A program made the translations under genes and the position numbers. 37,794 nucleotides of DNA from Methanomassiliicoccales archaeon. Its GTDB lineage: Archaea > Thermoplasmatota > Thermoplasmata > Methanomassiliicoccales > JAUVWO01. The DNA is taken from the NCBI GenBank assembly GCA_030604065.1, contig JAUVWO010000003.1, positions 1 through 37,794 of the forward strand, read 5' to 3'. The notes below the pieces were generated by a model, which ran no database searches, was not told the origin of the DNA, and was given only the letters and a program-made list of their open reading frames with translations. This document shows positions 9,674-18,415 of this stretch, in pieces. Positions within the stretch are counted from its first letter, which is position 1; every line of letters begins with the position of its first letter.

Positions 9674-10107
9674 AGCTTCTCCTCCTTCCTTAGCGCGTAA
9701 CCCACGCCTATGAGCACTATTGTCAAGAAGATCAACATCCACATGATAGCTGTATCAGAAAGTTCAGAGAAATAATAGGCCCATACCAGAAGGAACACAC
9801 TTATCAAGTCAAAAACAACGAAGACTATTGCGTATATGTAATATTGATACCTGAATTCAATGTGTGCCTCGCCCATGGCGGGAGTTCCACACTCATAGGT
9901 GGACCTCTGCAGGGTGGAGCTGGTGTGGGGTCGGATGAATCTCGACAGCCACCATGCCAGTGGTGCAAATCCTAATGCCAATAACGCAAAGAATGCGACC
10001 GGCAGATAATCCTCCACAAGCATTGCCATCAGGAAACTCATGTAATTATTTAAAGGTTGCATCTGGCTATGAAATACCATAAGTCGACCCAGCATGCTGG
10101 CGGTCAA
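9664..10107 (-). CDS. nuoA/fpoA: Complex I-like subunit A (exact start uncertain)
   Basis: STYECGTPAMGEAHIEFRYQYYIYAIVFVVFDLISVFLLVWA typical NuoA; start may be an internal Met (MVFHSQM, MQPLNNY or MSFLMAM). Confidence 0.93.
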   Translation of the reverse strand: MTASMLGRLMVFHSQMQPLNNYMSFLMAMLVEDYLPVAFFALLALGFAPLAWWLSRFIRPHTSSTLQRSTYECGTPAMGEAHIEFRYQYYIYAIVFVVFDLISVFLLVWAYYFSELSDTAIMWMLIFLTIVLIGVGYALRKEEKLWI

Positions 10108-10241
10108 TATTAATTAACGATAGATGATATATTTTGAGAGCGATCCTGTCGCCCATTCAGCTATGATCGTCCGAACGACCCCGAACGCCACGTTAAATTA
10201 GTTGTACTCGGATGCGGATGCATCGGAAAGTGGTGTTCGAA

Positions 10242-11051
10242 ATGGTCGCAGACATAGGATTCATCGGGGCCGGCAACATGGCCGAGGCCCTCATGCGTGG
10301 TATCATTGGGGCGGGCATATCTTCCAAGGAGGGAGTGATCGCCAGCGAGATCTTCGATCCCCGTCGCGAGTATATGGGCAAGGAGCTGGGGGTCAGGGTG
10401 ACCAGTGATAATGCTAAGGTCGCACGCGAGGCTCGCACCCTGGTCCTCGCAGTGAAGCCGCAACACATGGGTTCCGTTCTAAAAGGCATGAAAGATAGTC
10501 TCACACCTGATCATCTAGTGATCTCCATCGCCGCTGGCGTCACCATTGACGCGCTGGAATCGTCCATGCCCAAGGGAGTGAGGGTCGTGCGGGTCATGCC
10601 CAACCAGCCCTGCATGGTTGGAGCTGCGGCATCTGGGTTCGCCCTTGGTAGCCGGGCCACCGCTGACGATTCGGCCACGGTACAACGCATCCTGGACTCG
10701 GTAGGTGTGGCGTTCCCCGTACCCGAGATGCTGCTAGACGCGGTCACTGGACTAAGTGGCAGCGGCCCCGCATTCATGTACATCATAATAGAGGCAATGG
10801 CCGATGGTGGCGTGGCCGAGGGATTGTCCCGGGACGTGGCCATTCGGCTTGCAGCGCAGACCATGCTGGGGGCGGCCAAGACCATACTCGACACTGGCAC
10901 CCATCCAGCGCAGATGAAGGACATGGTATCCTCGCCCGCTGGCACCACTATGGCCGGCATCGAGGCCATGGAGGGCTACGCGGTCAGAGCGGGCATGATC
11001 GCCGCGGTCAGAAGCACCGCAAAGAGATCGCGGGAGCTTGGTCAGGACTAG
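10242..11051 (+). CDS. proC: Pyrroline-5-carboxylate reductase
   Basis: MVADIGFIGAGNMAEALMRGII Rossmann start; DAVTGLSGSGPAFMYIIIEAMADGGV signature; start set about 45 nt downstream of the AT-rich gttaaatta element. Confidence 0.94.
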   Translation: MVADIGFIGAGNMAEALMRGIIGAGISSKEGVIASEIFDPRREYMGKELGVRVTSDNAKVAREARTLVLAVKPQHMGSVLKGMKDSLTPDHLVISIAAGVTIDALESSMPKGVRVVRVMPNQPCMVGAAASGFALGSRATADDSATVQRILDSVGVAFPVPEMLLDAVTGLSGSGPAFMYIIIEAMADGGVAEGLSRDVAIRLAAQTMLGAAKTILDTGTHPAQMKDMVSSPAGTTMAGIEAMEGYAVRAGMIAAVRSTAKRSRELGQD

Positions 11052-12787
11052 CGGTCCAGCCGGCGTCTGACCCTCTTGGAAGTAAGGATCCCCCTCATCA
11101 CCCTGGGCCCGTTGGCCCATATACCTGAGGTCATCCAATCCAGATCCCTCTTCTCGCAGATGGTAGAGGTCATGATGGCCTGGGCCTCATCCTTGAGGGC
11201 GAACAACGCCCTTTCCCTTTCCTCGCCTTCGAACCGGGCAAGTATGTCGTCGATGTCATGAACCATCTTCTTGGCCACCTCGGTCCGGCGGCTACGGCCC
11301 TCGAACTCGTCCCTGGTCACCTGACCACGGTCCAGCAGCACCTGGTTCAAGATGAGCGCCGCATCGTAGGATGTGTCAGCGATCTCCTCCCTAGACATCC
11401 AGCGGGTCTCGTAAGATAGCACATTCTTCCATGACGGTGAGTCCAACAGCCGACGGTGCTCCTCCAAGGTCCGGGCGAAGAAGCGGTAACCCCATCGATC
11501 TGGATCCTCGAAGGCCCGACTTCCAGGGTCCACGAACGGGGCGAACGGTGCTATGAATGGAAACATCCTCAGGTCGTCGTCACAGGCATCGTACAACTGA
11601 TCAACGAACCGGGCGGTGTCCAGGGCCGAGTCCCTGGTCTGACCAGGCAGACCGGTCATGAAGAACATGTCCAACCTCTGGCACTGGTGGGCCATGGCCC
11701 TCTCCACCGTGGACACGATGGAACGATTGTCGAACCTTTTCCCGGTCATCCGCCGCACCTCTGGGTCATGAGACTCGGGGGAGAACTCCAGCGACCACTC
11801 GCCCAGGCAGTGATCCATGAGTTCGAAGAGCTCATCACCAGCGGGCTTGAATATCTCGAATGCCAGGTGATTGTCGCAGCCCAGTTCACGGTAGTGACGC
11901 AGGAACCGCTCGGCATACTGGTCGCCGGCCTGGCGGATGTCGCCGATGACGAACACCGGCGATTTGAGATACTGCGAGAAGACGTAGACGTCCTCAGCCA
12001 GCATCTCTGGGGTGCGGAACGCCGCCCTCTGACGCCCCAGGAAGTTCCTTCCCGCAGAACAGGAGCCCCCGCACTCTGTGCAATTGAGCGTACAGCCCTT
12101 GACGCTGAACACCGAACCTAGAGGCAAGCGGTCCCATCCCTTCCACGGTAAGGCTGACCTGATGTCCAGGTGCCTGATCGTGGAGCGGATCATCTGCCCA
12201 TAGTCGATGTCCATGTAGTCCATGGAGTCGGGCACAAAGGTGATGGGGTTGTGATGGTGCCTACCATCACTGTCCTTCCAGGACAGGTTCTGCACGTCGA
12301 CCACATCGCCGCCACTCGACAACCGGTCCATCAGGTCGACCATGAGGGGCTCGGTGGAATCACCTTTCATGACCATGTCGACGCAGTCATAGCCCAGCAG
12401 CTCCCGGTGGAAATAGGTGCTGGAGAATCCTCCGAACACCACCTTGCTCTCGGGGTGCAGCCGCTTGACCATCCTGGCCACCTCGATCGCCCCATGGGCA
12501 TGGGGTAGCCAGTGCAGATCGATGCCGAACACTTCTGCGTCCAATCGGGCAATGGTCCGCTCGACATCGAATCTATTGGAATATAGCATTCGCACTGCCA
12601 GGTTCATTATCCGGGTGCGGTACCCTGCCCGCTCTAGGTGAGCGGACATGGTCATGAACCCCAGCGGGTACATCTCGAATATCGGTGAAGAGGGAACGAC
12701 ATCACTCACCGGCCCATACAGAATGGGCTTCTTACGGAAGTCGTAAACGCTGGGCGCATGGAGGAATATTATATCTTCATGGGCCAT
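11048..12787 (-). CDS. B12-binding domain / radical SAM protein (resembles the Ta0216-type family)
   Basis: 579 aa; FSVKGCTLNCTECGGSC (CxxxCxxC); N-terminal B12-binding-like region (EVFGIDLHWLPHAHGAIEVARMVKRLHPESKVVFGG). Confidence 0.82.
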   Translation of the reverse strand: MAHEDIIFLHAPSVYDFRKKPILYGPVSDVVPSSPIFEMYPLGFMTMSAHLERAGYRTRIMNLAVRMLYSNRFDVERTIARLDAEVFGIDLHWLPHAHGAIEVARMVKRLHPESKVVFGGFSSTYFHRELLGYDCVDMVMKGDSTEPLMVDLMDRLSSGGDVVDVQNLSWKDSDGRHHHNPITFVPDSMDYMDIDYGQMIRSTIRHLDIRSALPWKGWDRLPLGSVFSVKGCTLNCTECGGSCSAGRNFLGRQRAAFRTPEMLAEDVYVFSQYLKSPVFVIGDIRQAGDQYAERFLRHYRELGCDNHLAFEIFKPAGDELFELMDHCLGEWSLEFSPESHDPEVRRMTGKRFDNRSIVSTVERAMAHQCQRLDMFFMTGLPGQTRDSALDTARFVDQLYDACDDDLRMFPFIAPFAPFVDPGSRAFEDPDRWGYRFFARTLEEHRRLLDSPSWKNVLSYETRWMSREEIADTSYDAALILNQVLLDRGQVTRDEFEGRSRRTEVAKKMVHDIDDILARFEGEERERALFALKDEAQAIMTSTICEKRDLDWMTSGIWANGPRVMRGILTSKRVRRRLDR

Positions 12788-12835
12788 GAGCTGACCTTAG
12801 CTGGCCTAGGTGGATGCTCTATTTAATTGTGCGCA

Positions 12836-13621
12836 TCACATTCCATATCGTCGCCGACGCTGCTGACAGGAACGAATGGCTCTGAGAAAGTCGATACGGC
12901 GGAATCCGGGCCAGAACACGTCGGCAAAGTACAGCTCCGAATATGCCATCTGCCATAACAGGAAGTTCGAGACGCGTACCTCGCCCGAAGTGCGCAGCAC
13001 CAGGTCGGGGTCGGGCATGTTGGCGGTGTACATGTGGGCGGATATCAACTGCTCATCGATGTCATCGATCTTGATGCCCCCCTCCTCCACCTTCTTCGCT
13101 ATCTGCCGAACCGCATTGACGATCTCCTCCCTACCGCCATAGGCCACGGCGATATTGTAGCAATATTCATCATAGTCCTTGGTGCGCTCCTCGGCGTACT
13201 CGATGGCCTCCACCACTTCAGGCGACATCAGATCCCTACGGCCCATGACCTTCACCTTGATCCTATTGCGGTGCACACGCTCGTCATCACCCAGGGCTCG
13301 AAAGTTCTCGTCGAAGAGATGCATGAGATGCTCCACCTCATCCTCATCGCGGTTGAAGTTCTCGGTGGAGAACGCGAACACGGTCAGGATGCGGATCCCT
13401 AGATCCATACACCACTGCATCACCTCCTCTAGCTTTTCCTTGCCCCGCGTATGGCCCTCGCCTACACTCCAGCCAAAGCTGCGGGCGTAGCGACGGTTGC
13501 CATCCATGATGATGGCGACATGGTGTGGTACCTCCTCGGACATCACCGATCTCTCCAGCTTGCGCTCATAGGCCTGGTATGCAGTGTTGGATATGACCCT
13601 GGAGATCTCGTCCCTGACCAT
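12836..13621 (-). CDS. uppS: Undecaprenyl/polyprenyl diphosphate synthase (cis-prenyltransferase)
   Basis: VPHHVAIIMDGNRRYARSFG..., LTVFAFSTENFNR, DPDLVLRTSGEVRVSNFLLWQMAYSELYF. Confidence 0.96.
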   Translation of the reverse strand: MVRDEISRVISNTAYQAYERKLERSVMSEEVPHHVAIIMDGNRRYARSFGWSVGEGHTRGKEKLEEVMQWCMDLGIRILTVFAFSTENFNRDEDEVEHLMHLFDENFRALGDDERVHRNRIKVKVMGRRDLMSPEVVEAIEYAEERTKDYDEYCYNIAVAYGGREEIVNAVRQIAKKVEEGGIKIDDIDEQLISAHMYTANMPDPDLVLRTSGEVRVSNFLLWQMAYSELYFADVFWPGFRRIDFLRAIRSCQQRRRRYGM

Positions 13622-13623
13622 GC

Positions 13624-14577
13624 TCAACCCTCAAAGTCCTCTCTCAGGCCTGCGGCCCTGAGGCCCAGGTCGAAACAGCCTACCGCAGCCACGGCGCCGA
13701 TGGCGCCCTCGATCCCGGTGATCTTGATCAGCTCCAGCCCATGATCGGACGCCATCTGCTTGGCCTCATCGATGCAGTAGAGCACGGACTTGGCATCCCA
13801 ACTCCAGTCGACCAGAGCTTGGGGCATGCGCAGCCCGGTATACACGACCATGGTGGTCTCATCCGATAGCGTCTCGCGACTTAGGCCCTCCACCATCCAC
13901 TCCTTGAGCGCTTCCGCCTCCGATGGCAGCACCGCAAAAGACACTCCTGTTGAGCAGCAGTTGGTGGTCTTGTTAGGCGCCTTAGGGTTCAGCTGGATGA
14001 TCTTATGGTCCAAGAAGTGACCTATGGGGCACTCTCGGGCCAGCTTGAGGACCATGGCCCATGAGGCCCCCGACTCCTTGGTGTCAGTGTCGTCCACTCC
14101 TATCACCATACGTACAAGCTTGGGGGTGGTGATCTTGACCTCGAGCCTATGGGCCCCACCGATCTTGAACCCATCAGGATACTCGGCCTTCAGCACTCCA
14201 CATCCCTGAGGGATACAGGCGCCAATGCCCACAGTGGCACCGGCTAGGCCGACCCAGGTGGTCTTCACGGTCTCACCGTGGACCTGGAGGGCCTTGAGAC
14301 CTTGTCCCCCGACGTCCTTGGAGACTGGGCCGAAGCTGACCTCGCGCTCCCCGATTATGGTATCCATGATCAGCGAGTGCCCCTCGATGCGGATGTCCTC
14401 TATTATGCCCCCGGCTCGCCGCCGATTGACGGCATCCCATTCCATCGGCCCCTTGGCAATGCAGTGCTCGATGACCTGGGCCACCCCTCGGACCTCGTCT
14501 ACGATGGTGAATATGCCCTGGCAGAACAATGTGCCGAACCGCTTTCTGACCTCGTCAGGCGTTAATATCTCAGTCAT
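13624..14577 (-). CDS. Methanogenesis marker protein 11-like
   Basis: VRMVIGVDDTDTKESGASWAM, NPKAPNKTTNCCSTGVSFAV, GATVGIGACIPQGCGVL; start set at MTEILTPDEV (ORF opens at 14613). Confidence 0.8.
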   Translation of the reverse strand: MTEILTPDEVRKRFGTLFCQGIFTIVDEVRGVAQVIEHCIAKGPMEWDAVNRRRAGGIIEDIRIEGHSLIMDTIIGEREVSFGPVSKDVGGQGLKALQVHGETVKTTWVGLAGATVGIGACIPQGCGVLKAEYPDGFKIGGAHRLEVKITTPKLVRMVIGVDDTDTKESGASWAMVLKLARECPIGHFLDHKIIQLNPKAPNKTTNCCSTGVSFAVLPSEAEALKEWMVEGLSRETLSDETTMVVYTGLRMPQALVDWSWDAKSVLYCIDEAKQMASDHGLELIKITGIEGAIGAVAAVGCFDLGLRAAGLREDFEG

Positions 14578-14994
14578 TTGCGCCACCGTATCAAAGTGTT
14601 CAGCTGCAACCACAGGACTACCACCATATTATCTCTTTGGGGTATCCTGTTCAGTTATAGAGAATACTTCGGGGAAGGTCGGTCAGGACGGATCGTCAAT
14701 GCTTCTCGTTCAGACTCGGCCACCATCGCCCCGCAGGCCGACGACCCGATGTGCTGCGATAAGCCGTGTTCACACGACAGGCGCACTTCCCACCTTGAGT
14801 GCTGGAGACGTTTGCGTATCGCCTCCGGACACATGCGGTTCTTGGAAACGAACAGTACGGTCGATCCAAGGATGGATCGAATGTTTCCATACACCTGAGA
14901 TCATGGACTATGAGCTGCGACATGGACCCGCCCCATCGGAGGAGAGCGCATTACAGGTTGGCCTTGGCCCCGGACGCGCTATGGATGGGGCATA

Positions 14995-15672
14995 TCATTG
15001 AAGCTCTTCTTCCTCGAGCTCCGCCAGCGAGATGTACTGTGACGGCACCTCATCGGTCAGATAGACGGTGTGGCCAGCCTTGCCGATCACTATGCCATCC
15101 TCGATCGCCCTGGCTGCATCTATCACCAGGATTATTGGGTCATCGGTCCGCACCGAGCCTGCGGAATGGGCGTTACCATAAGTGCGAGACAGATGCACCA
15201 TGCGCCGGTCGGACGGCCTGAGGCCCGTTTCCAGAAGTATGTCCGTCTCCTCTTCAGTGGACGGATAGAACAGCTCATCAGGAATGTCATCGGTGGGCAG
15301 CCTTAGGTCCAGATCGATCGTGTGCCCGTAGGTGGCCCTCACCTGATCGCCGCTGACCTGGTACCGACCCTTGGCATCGGTCTCGGCGATGGCGATGATG
15401 TGATGCGGCCTGATCCAATGGAACCGACTGTTCCGCTCCTTGAGGGCGGCGATCAGCAAACGAATGGACACGAAGCCTTGTTCGTCCATATCCAGATCCA
15501 TTCGCTCAGGGAAATGGCGCAATCCCCCGGCCATGGTACGACCTATCCTCTCCAATTCCTGGTCGTTCATCAGGAACTTATCCTCCTCACCGCATATGGG
15601 ACACGTATCCCCGCGGAAGTATCCGTGGACCTGACATTCCCTCAACATGTGCTCATGTGCAATCGCATCCAA
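14995..15672 (-). CDS. kptA: RNA 2'-phosphotransferase (Tpt1/KptA) with N-terminal Zn-ribbon-like extension
   Basis: FHWIRPHHIIAIAETDAKGRYQVSGDQVRATYGHT, FYPSTEEETDILLETGLRPSDRRMVHLS; N-term CQVHGYFRGDTCPICGE. Confidence 0.88.
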   Translation of the reverse strand: MDAIAHEHMLRECQVHGYFRGDTCPICGEEDKFLMNDQELERIGRTMAGGLRHFPERMDLDMDEQGFVSIRLLIAALKERNSRFHWIRPHHIIAIAETDAKGRYQVSGDQVRATYGHTIDLDLRLPTDDIPDELFYPSTEEETDILLETGLRPSDRRMVHLSRTYGNAHSAGSVRTDDPIILVIDAARAIEDGIVIGKAGHTVYLTDEVPSQYISLAELEEEELQ

Positions 15673-15696
15673 CGTAAATAAATGATGGTTTCCCGG

Positions 15697-16578
15697 TCAC
15701 TTCGAACGGGCACGCTCCGCGGCCAGCACAGTATTGCTCATCAGCATGATGATGGTCATCGGCCCCACACCCCCTGGCGAGGGGGTGATCGCCTTGCATC
15801 GGCCCTTGACCGCATCGAAGTCCACGTCCCCTGTAAGACGGTAGCCGCGCTTGGCGGTGGGATCGTCGACCCGGTTGGTGCCTACGTCGATGACCACGGC
15901 ACCCTCCTTGACCATATCAGCAGTGATGAAGTGGGGGCGGCCGATCGCGGCGATGAGAATGTCCGCCTGCCGGGTGAAGGACGGCAGATCGCGGGTGCGA
16001 GAGTGGCATATGGTGACGGTGGCATTGGCCCCGGATGCCTTCTGGACCAGCATGGCCGCTATAGGTTTGCCCACGATATTGCTACGTCCCACCACAACCA
16101 CATGTTTTCCACTGGTCTCGATCCCGCTTCGCACCAGTAGCTCCTGGATCCCAGCCGGGGTGGCCGGTCGGAAGCCCGGATCGCCGATGAGGATGCGCCC
16201 CATGCTCACCGGATGGAAACCGTCCACATCCTTCTCGGGATCGATGGCTGATATGACCTTGTTCTCATCGATGTGATCTGGAACCGGCAACTGGCACAGG
16301 ATACCATGTACCGCCGGGTCGCGGTTGAGGCGATCGATCATGTCCAGCAGATCCTCCTCCGATATAGAGGCGGGAAGCTCATGTGTCCATGAGTTCAGAC
16401 CCAGATCGGCGCACATCCTTCCTTTCATGCGTACGTAGGACCGCGATGCCGGGTTCTCGCCTACGATGATGACCGCGAGACCAGGAACGACGCCACCCTG
16501 CTTGAGGGCTGCGATCCTGTCCACCAACTCATCCTTGACCTCCGCCGCGATCCTCTTGCCGTCGATGATGAGGGTCAT
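15697..16578 (-). CDS. folD: Bifunctional methylene-THF dehydrogenase / methenyl-THF cyclohydrolase
   Basis: SRSYVRMKGRMCADLGL, GILCQLPVPDHIDENKVISAIDPEKDVDGFHPVSMGRI, VVVGRSNIVGKPIAAML, TPSPGGVGPMTI; start at MTLIIDGKRIAAEV. Confidence 0.97.
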   Translation of the reverse strand: MTLIIDGKRIAAEVKDELVDRIAALKQGGVVPGLAVIIVGENPASRSYVRMKGRMCADLGLNSWTHELPASISEEDLLDMIDRLNRDPAVHGILCQLPVPDHIDENKVISAIDPEKDVDGFHPVSMGRILIGDPGFRPATPAGIQELLVRSGIETSGKHVVVVGRSNIVGKPIAAMLVQKASGANATVTICHSRTRDLPSFTRQADILIAAIGRPHFITADMVKEGAVVIDVGTNRVDDPTAKRGYRLTGDVDFDAVKGRCKAITPSPGGVGPMTIIMLMSNTVLAAERARSK

Positions 16579-16692
16579 GCCATCACTGGTTAAGCGGGGC
16601 GGTCTATTCAAGCTTTGCCCGGGATGGACTATGCGCACCCACCGTTCCCTAGGTCGACCATGGTCAGGCCCACGATCGCATGGGGCGGCACC

Positions 16693-16699
16693 TTTTATA
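16693..16699 (+). promoter_or_regulatory. Candidate TATA box for fhs
   Basis: tttataa about 45 nt upstream of fhs ATG (16742); GGAGG at about 16729-16733. Confidence 0.5.
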
Positions 16700-16741
16700 A
16701 TCGATGACCCAGTTCCCCGACATGGCAGCGGAGGAACTTGT

Positions 16742-18415
16742 ATGAAGAATGAGCTGGAGATCGCCATGGCATACGATGCTATGCCCATCGCCGATGTGGC
16801 GGCATCCATCGGACTTTCCCCCAACGAGATAGAGCCCTACGGCAAGCATGTGGCCAAGGTGCCCCTGGATGTGCTGAGGCCCTATATGAACAAGCCAAAG
16901 GGGAAACTTGTACTGACCACCGCCATCACCGCCACCCCAGCAGGCGAGGGGAAGACCGTTACCACCATCGGCCTCGCGCAGGGCCTGGGGCGACTGGGGG
17001 TCAACGTCATCGGCTGTCTGCGAGAGCCATCACTAGGTCCCACCTTCGGGATCAAGGGTGGTGCCACCGGCGGCGGCCGATCGCAGGTGTACCCCATGTG
17101 GGACATCGACCTGCACTTCACCGGTGACATACATGCTGTGGGCGCAGCCCACAACCTTCTCTCAGCCATGACCGAGAACCATCTGGCCAAGGGCAACGAG
17201 CTGGATCTGGACCCGACCAAGATCGTATTGCGCAAAGCTTTGGATATGAACTGCCGGGAGTTGCGCCAGATAGTGGTCGGACTGGGAGGACGCAGCGCTG
17301 GTGGGGTGTGCCACGAAAGTGGGTTCCTCATCACCTCAGCCTCCGAGATCTCTGCCATAATCGCCCTGGCCACCAGCTTCGCCGAGCTGCGCTCCATGCT
17401 CAACCGGATCATAGTCGGGTACAATATGAGCGGACAGCCTGTACGGGCGGAGCAGATGGGGTGCGTCGGCGCCATGATGGTGTTACTCAAGGACACACTT
17501 AAACCCAACCTGGTCCAGACCCTGGAAGGACAGCCTATGTTCATACACGGGTTCCCGTTCGCCAACATCGCCCATGGCAGCAGCTCCCTGATCGCCACCA
17601 AGACAGCGCTGGGCATGGCCGACGTGGTGCTGACCGAGGCGGGGTTCGCAGCAGATCTGGGGGCGGAGAAATTCTTCAACATCGTGTGTCGCAAGGGCGG
17701 TATCGCCCCCGACTGCGCAGTACTAGTGGCATCGGTGCGGGCACTCAAGATGCATGGCGGCACTGATCTGAGAGAAGTGAATGACGAGAACGTCGACGCC
17801 CTGTGCCGCGGGTTCGTCAACCTGGACCGCCATGTGATGAATGTTCGCCGCTTCGGGGTGCCGGTGGTGGTGGCCATAAACCATTTCGCCAGTGACACCG
17901 ATGTGGAGTTGGAGATGATCCAAGCCCACTGCGAGGAGCTGGGGGTGCGCTACGCAATATCCGAAGTCTATGCCAAGGGCGGTGAAGGCGGCCTAGAGCT
18001 GGCCCGAGAGGTGATGGATGTTCTGGAGAATGAGCCCGCAGATTTCCAGATGCTGTACGAGGAGGAGATGTTCATCAAGGCCAAGATCGAGCACATCGCC
18101 AATGATGTCTATGGTGCCAAGGACGTCAAGTACCTGCCATTAGCGGAGAGACAGATGGCCCAGATAGTCCAGAATGGCGATGATCGCGTGCCGGTATGCA
18201 TGGCCAAGACCCAAGCATCCATCACCGACAATCCGGCCATGAAAGGTGCGCCCACCGGATGGACGCTTACGGTGCGTGAGGTCCTATGCTCCGCGGGAGC
18301 GGGGTTCGTGGTGCCGGTCTGCGGCACCATCATGCTGATACCAGGGCTGCCTTCGAATCCGGCGGCCAACCGTATAGATCTGACCGATGATGGCAGGATC
18401 GTCGGGCTCAGATGA
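16742..18415 (+). CDS. fhs: Formate--tetrahydrofolate ligase
   Basis: 557 aa; LVLTTAITATPAGEGKTVTTIGLAQGL, REPSLGPTFGIKGGATGGGRSQVYPM, FHFTGD-like LHFTGDIHAVGAAHNLLSA; start trimmed to MKNELEIAM. Confidence 0.97.
   Translation: MKNELEIAMAYDAMPIADVAASIGLSPNEIEPYGKHVAKVPLDVLRPYMNKPKGKLVLTTAITATPAGEGKTVTTIGLAQGLGRLGVNVIGCLREPSLGPTFGIKGGATGGGRSQVYPMWDIDLHFTGDIHAVGAAHNLLSAMTENHLAKGNELDLDPTKIVLRKALDMNCRELRQIVVGLGGRSAGGVCHESGFLITSASEISAIIALATSFAELRSMLNRIIVGYNMSGQPVRAEQMGCVGAMMVLLKDTLKPNLVQTLEGQPMFIHGFPFANIAHGSSSLIATKTALGMADVVLTEAGFAADLGAEKFFNIVCRKGGIAPDCAVLVASVRALKMHGGTDLREVNDENVDALCRGFVNLDRHVMNVRRFGVPVVVAINHFASDTDVELEMIQAHCEELGVRYAISEVYAKGGEGGLELAREVMDVLENEPADFQMLYEEEMFIKAKIEHIANDVYGAKDVKYLPLAERQMAQIVQNGDDRVPVCMAKTQASITDNPAMKGAPTGWTLTVREVLCSAGAGFVVPVCGTIMLIPGLPSNPAANRIDLTDDGRIVGLR

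Noticed and set aside
14655-14923. Short minus-strand ORFs (79 and 75 aa) in the kptA-MMP11 gap
   Set aside because: Mutually overlapping frames, no motif, no clear SD; the hairpin-rich character of the gap fits non-coding DNA better.
16882-17898. 338-aa minus-strand ORF
   Set aside because: Antisense to fhs; Ser/Arg/Thr/Pro-rich shadow translation.
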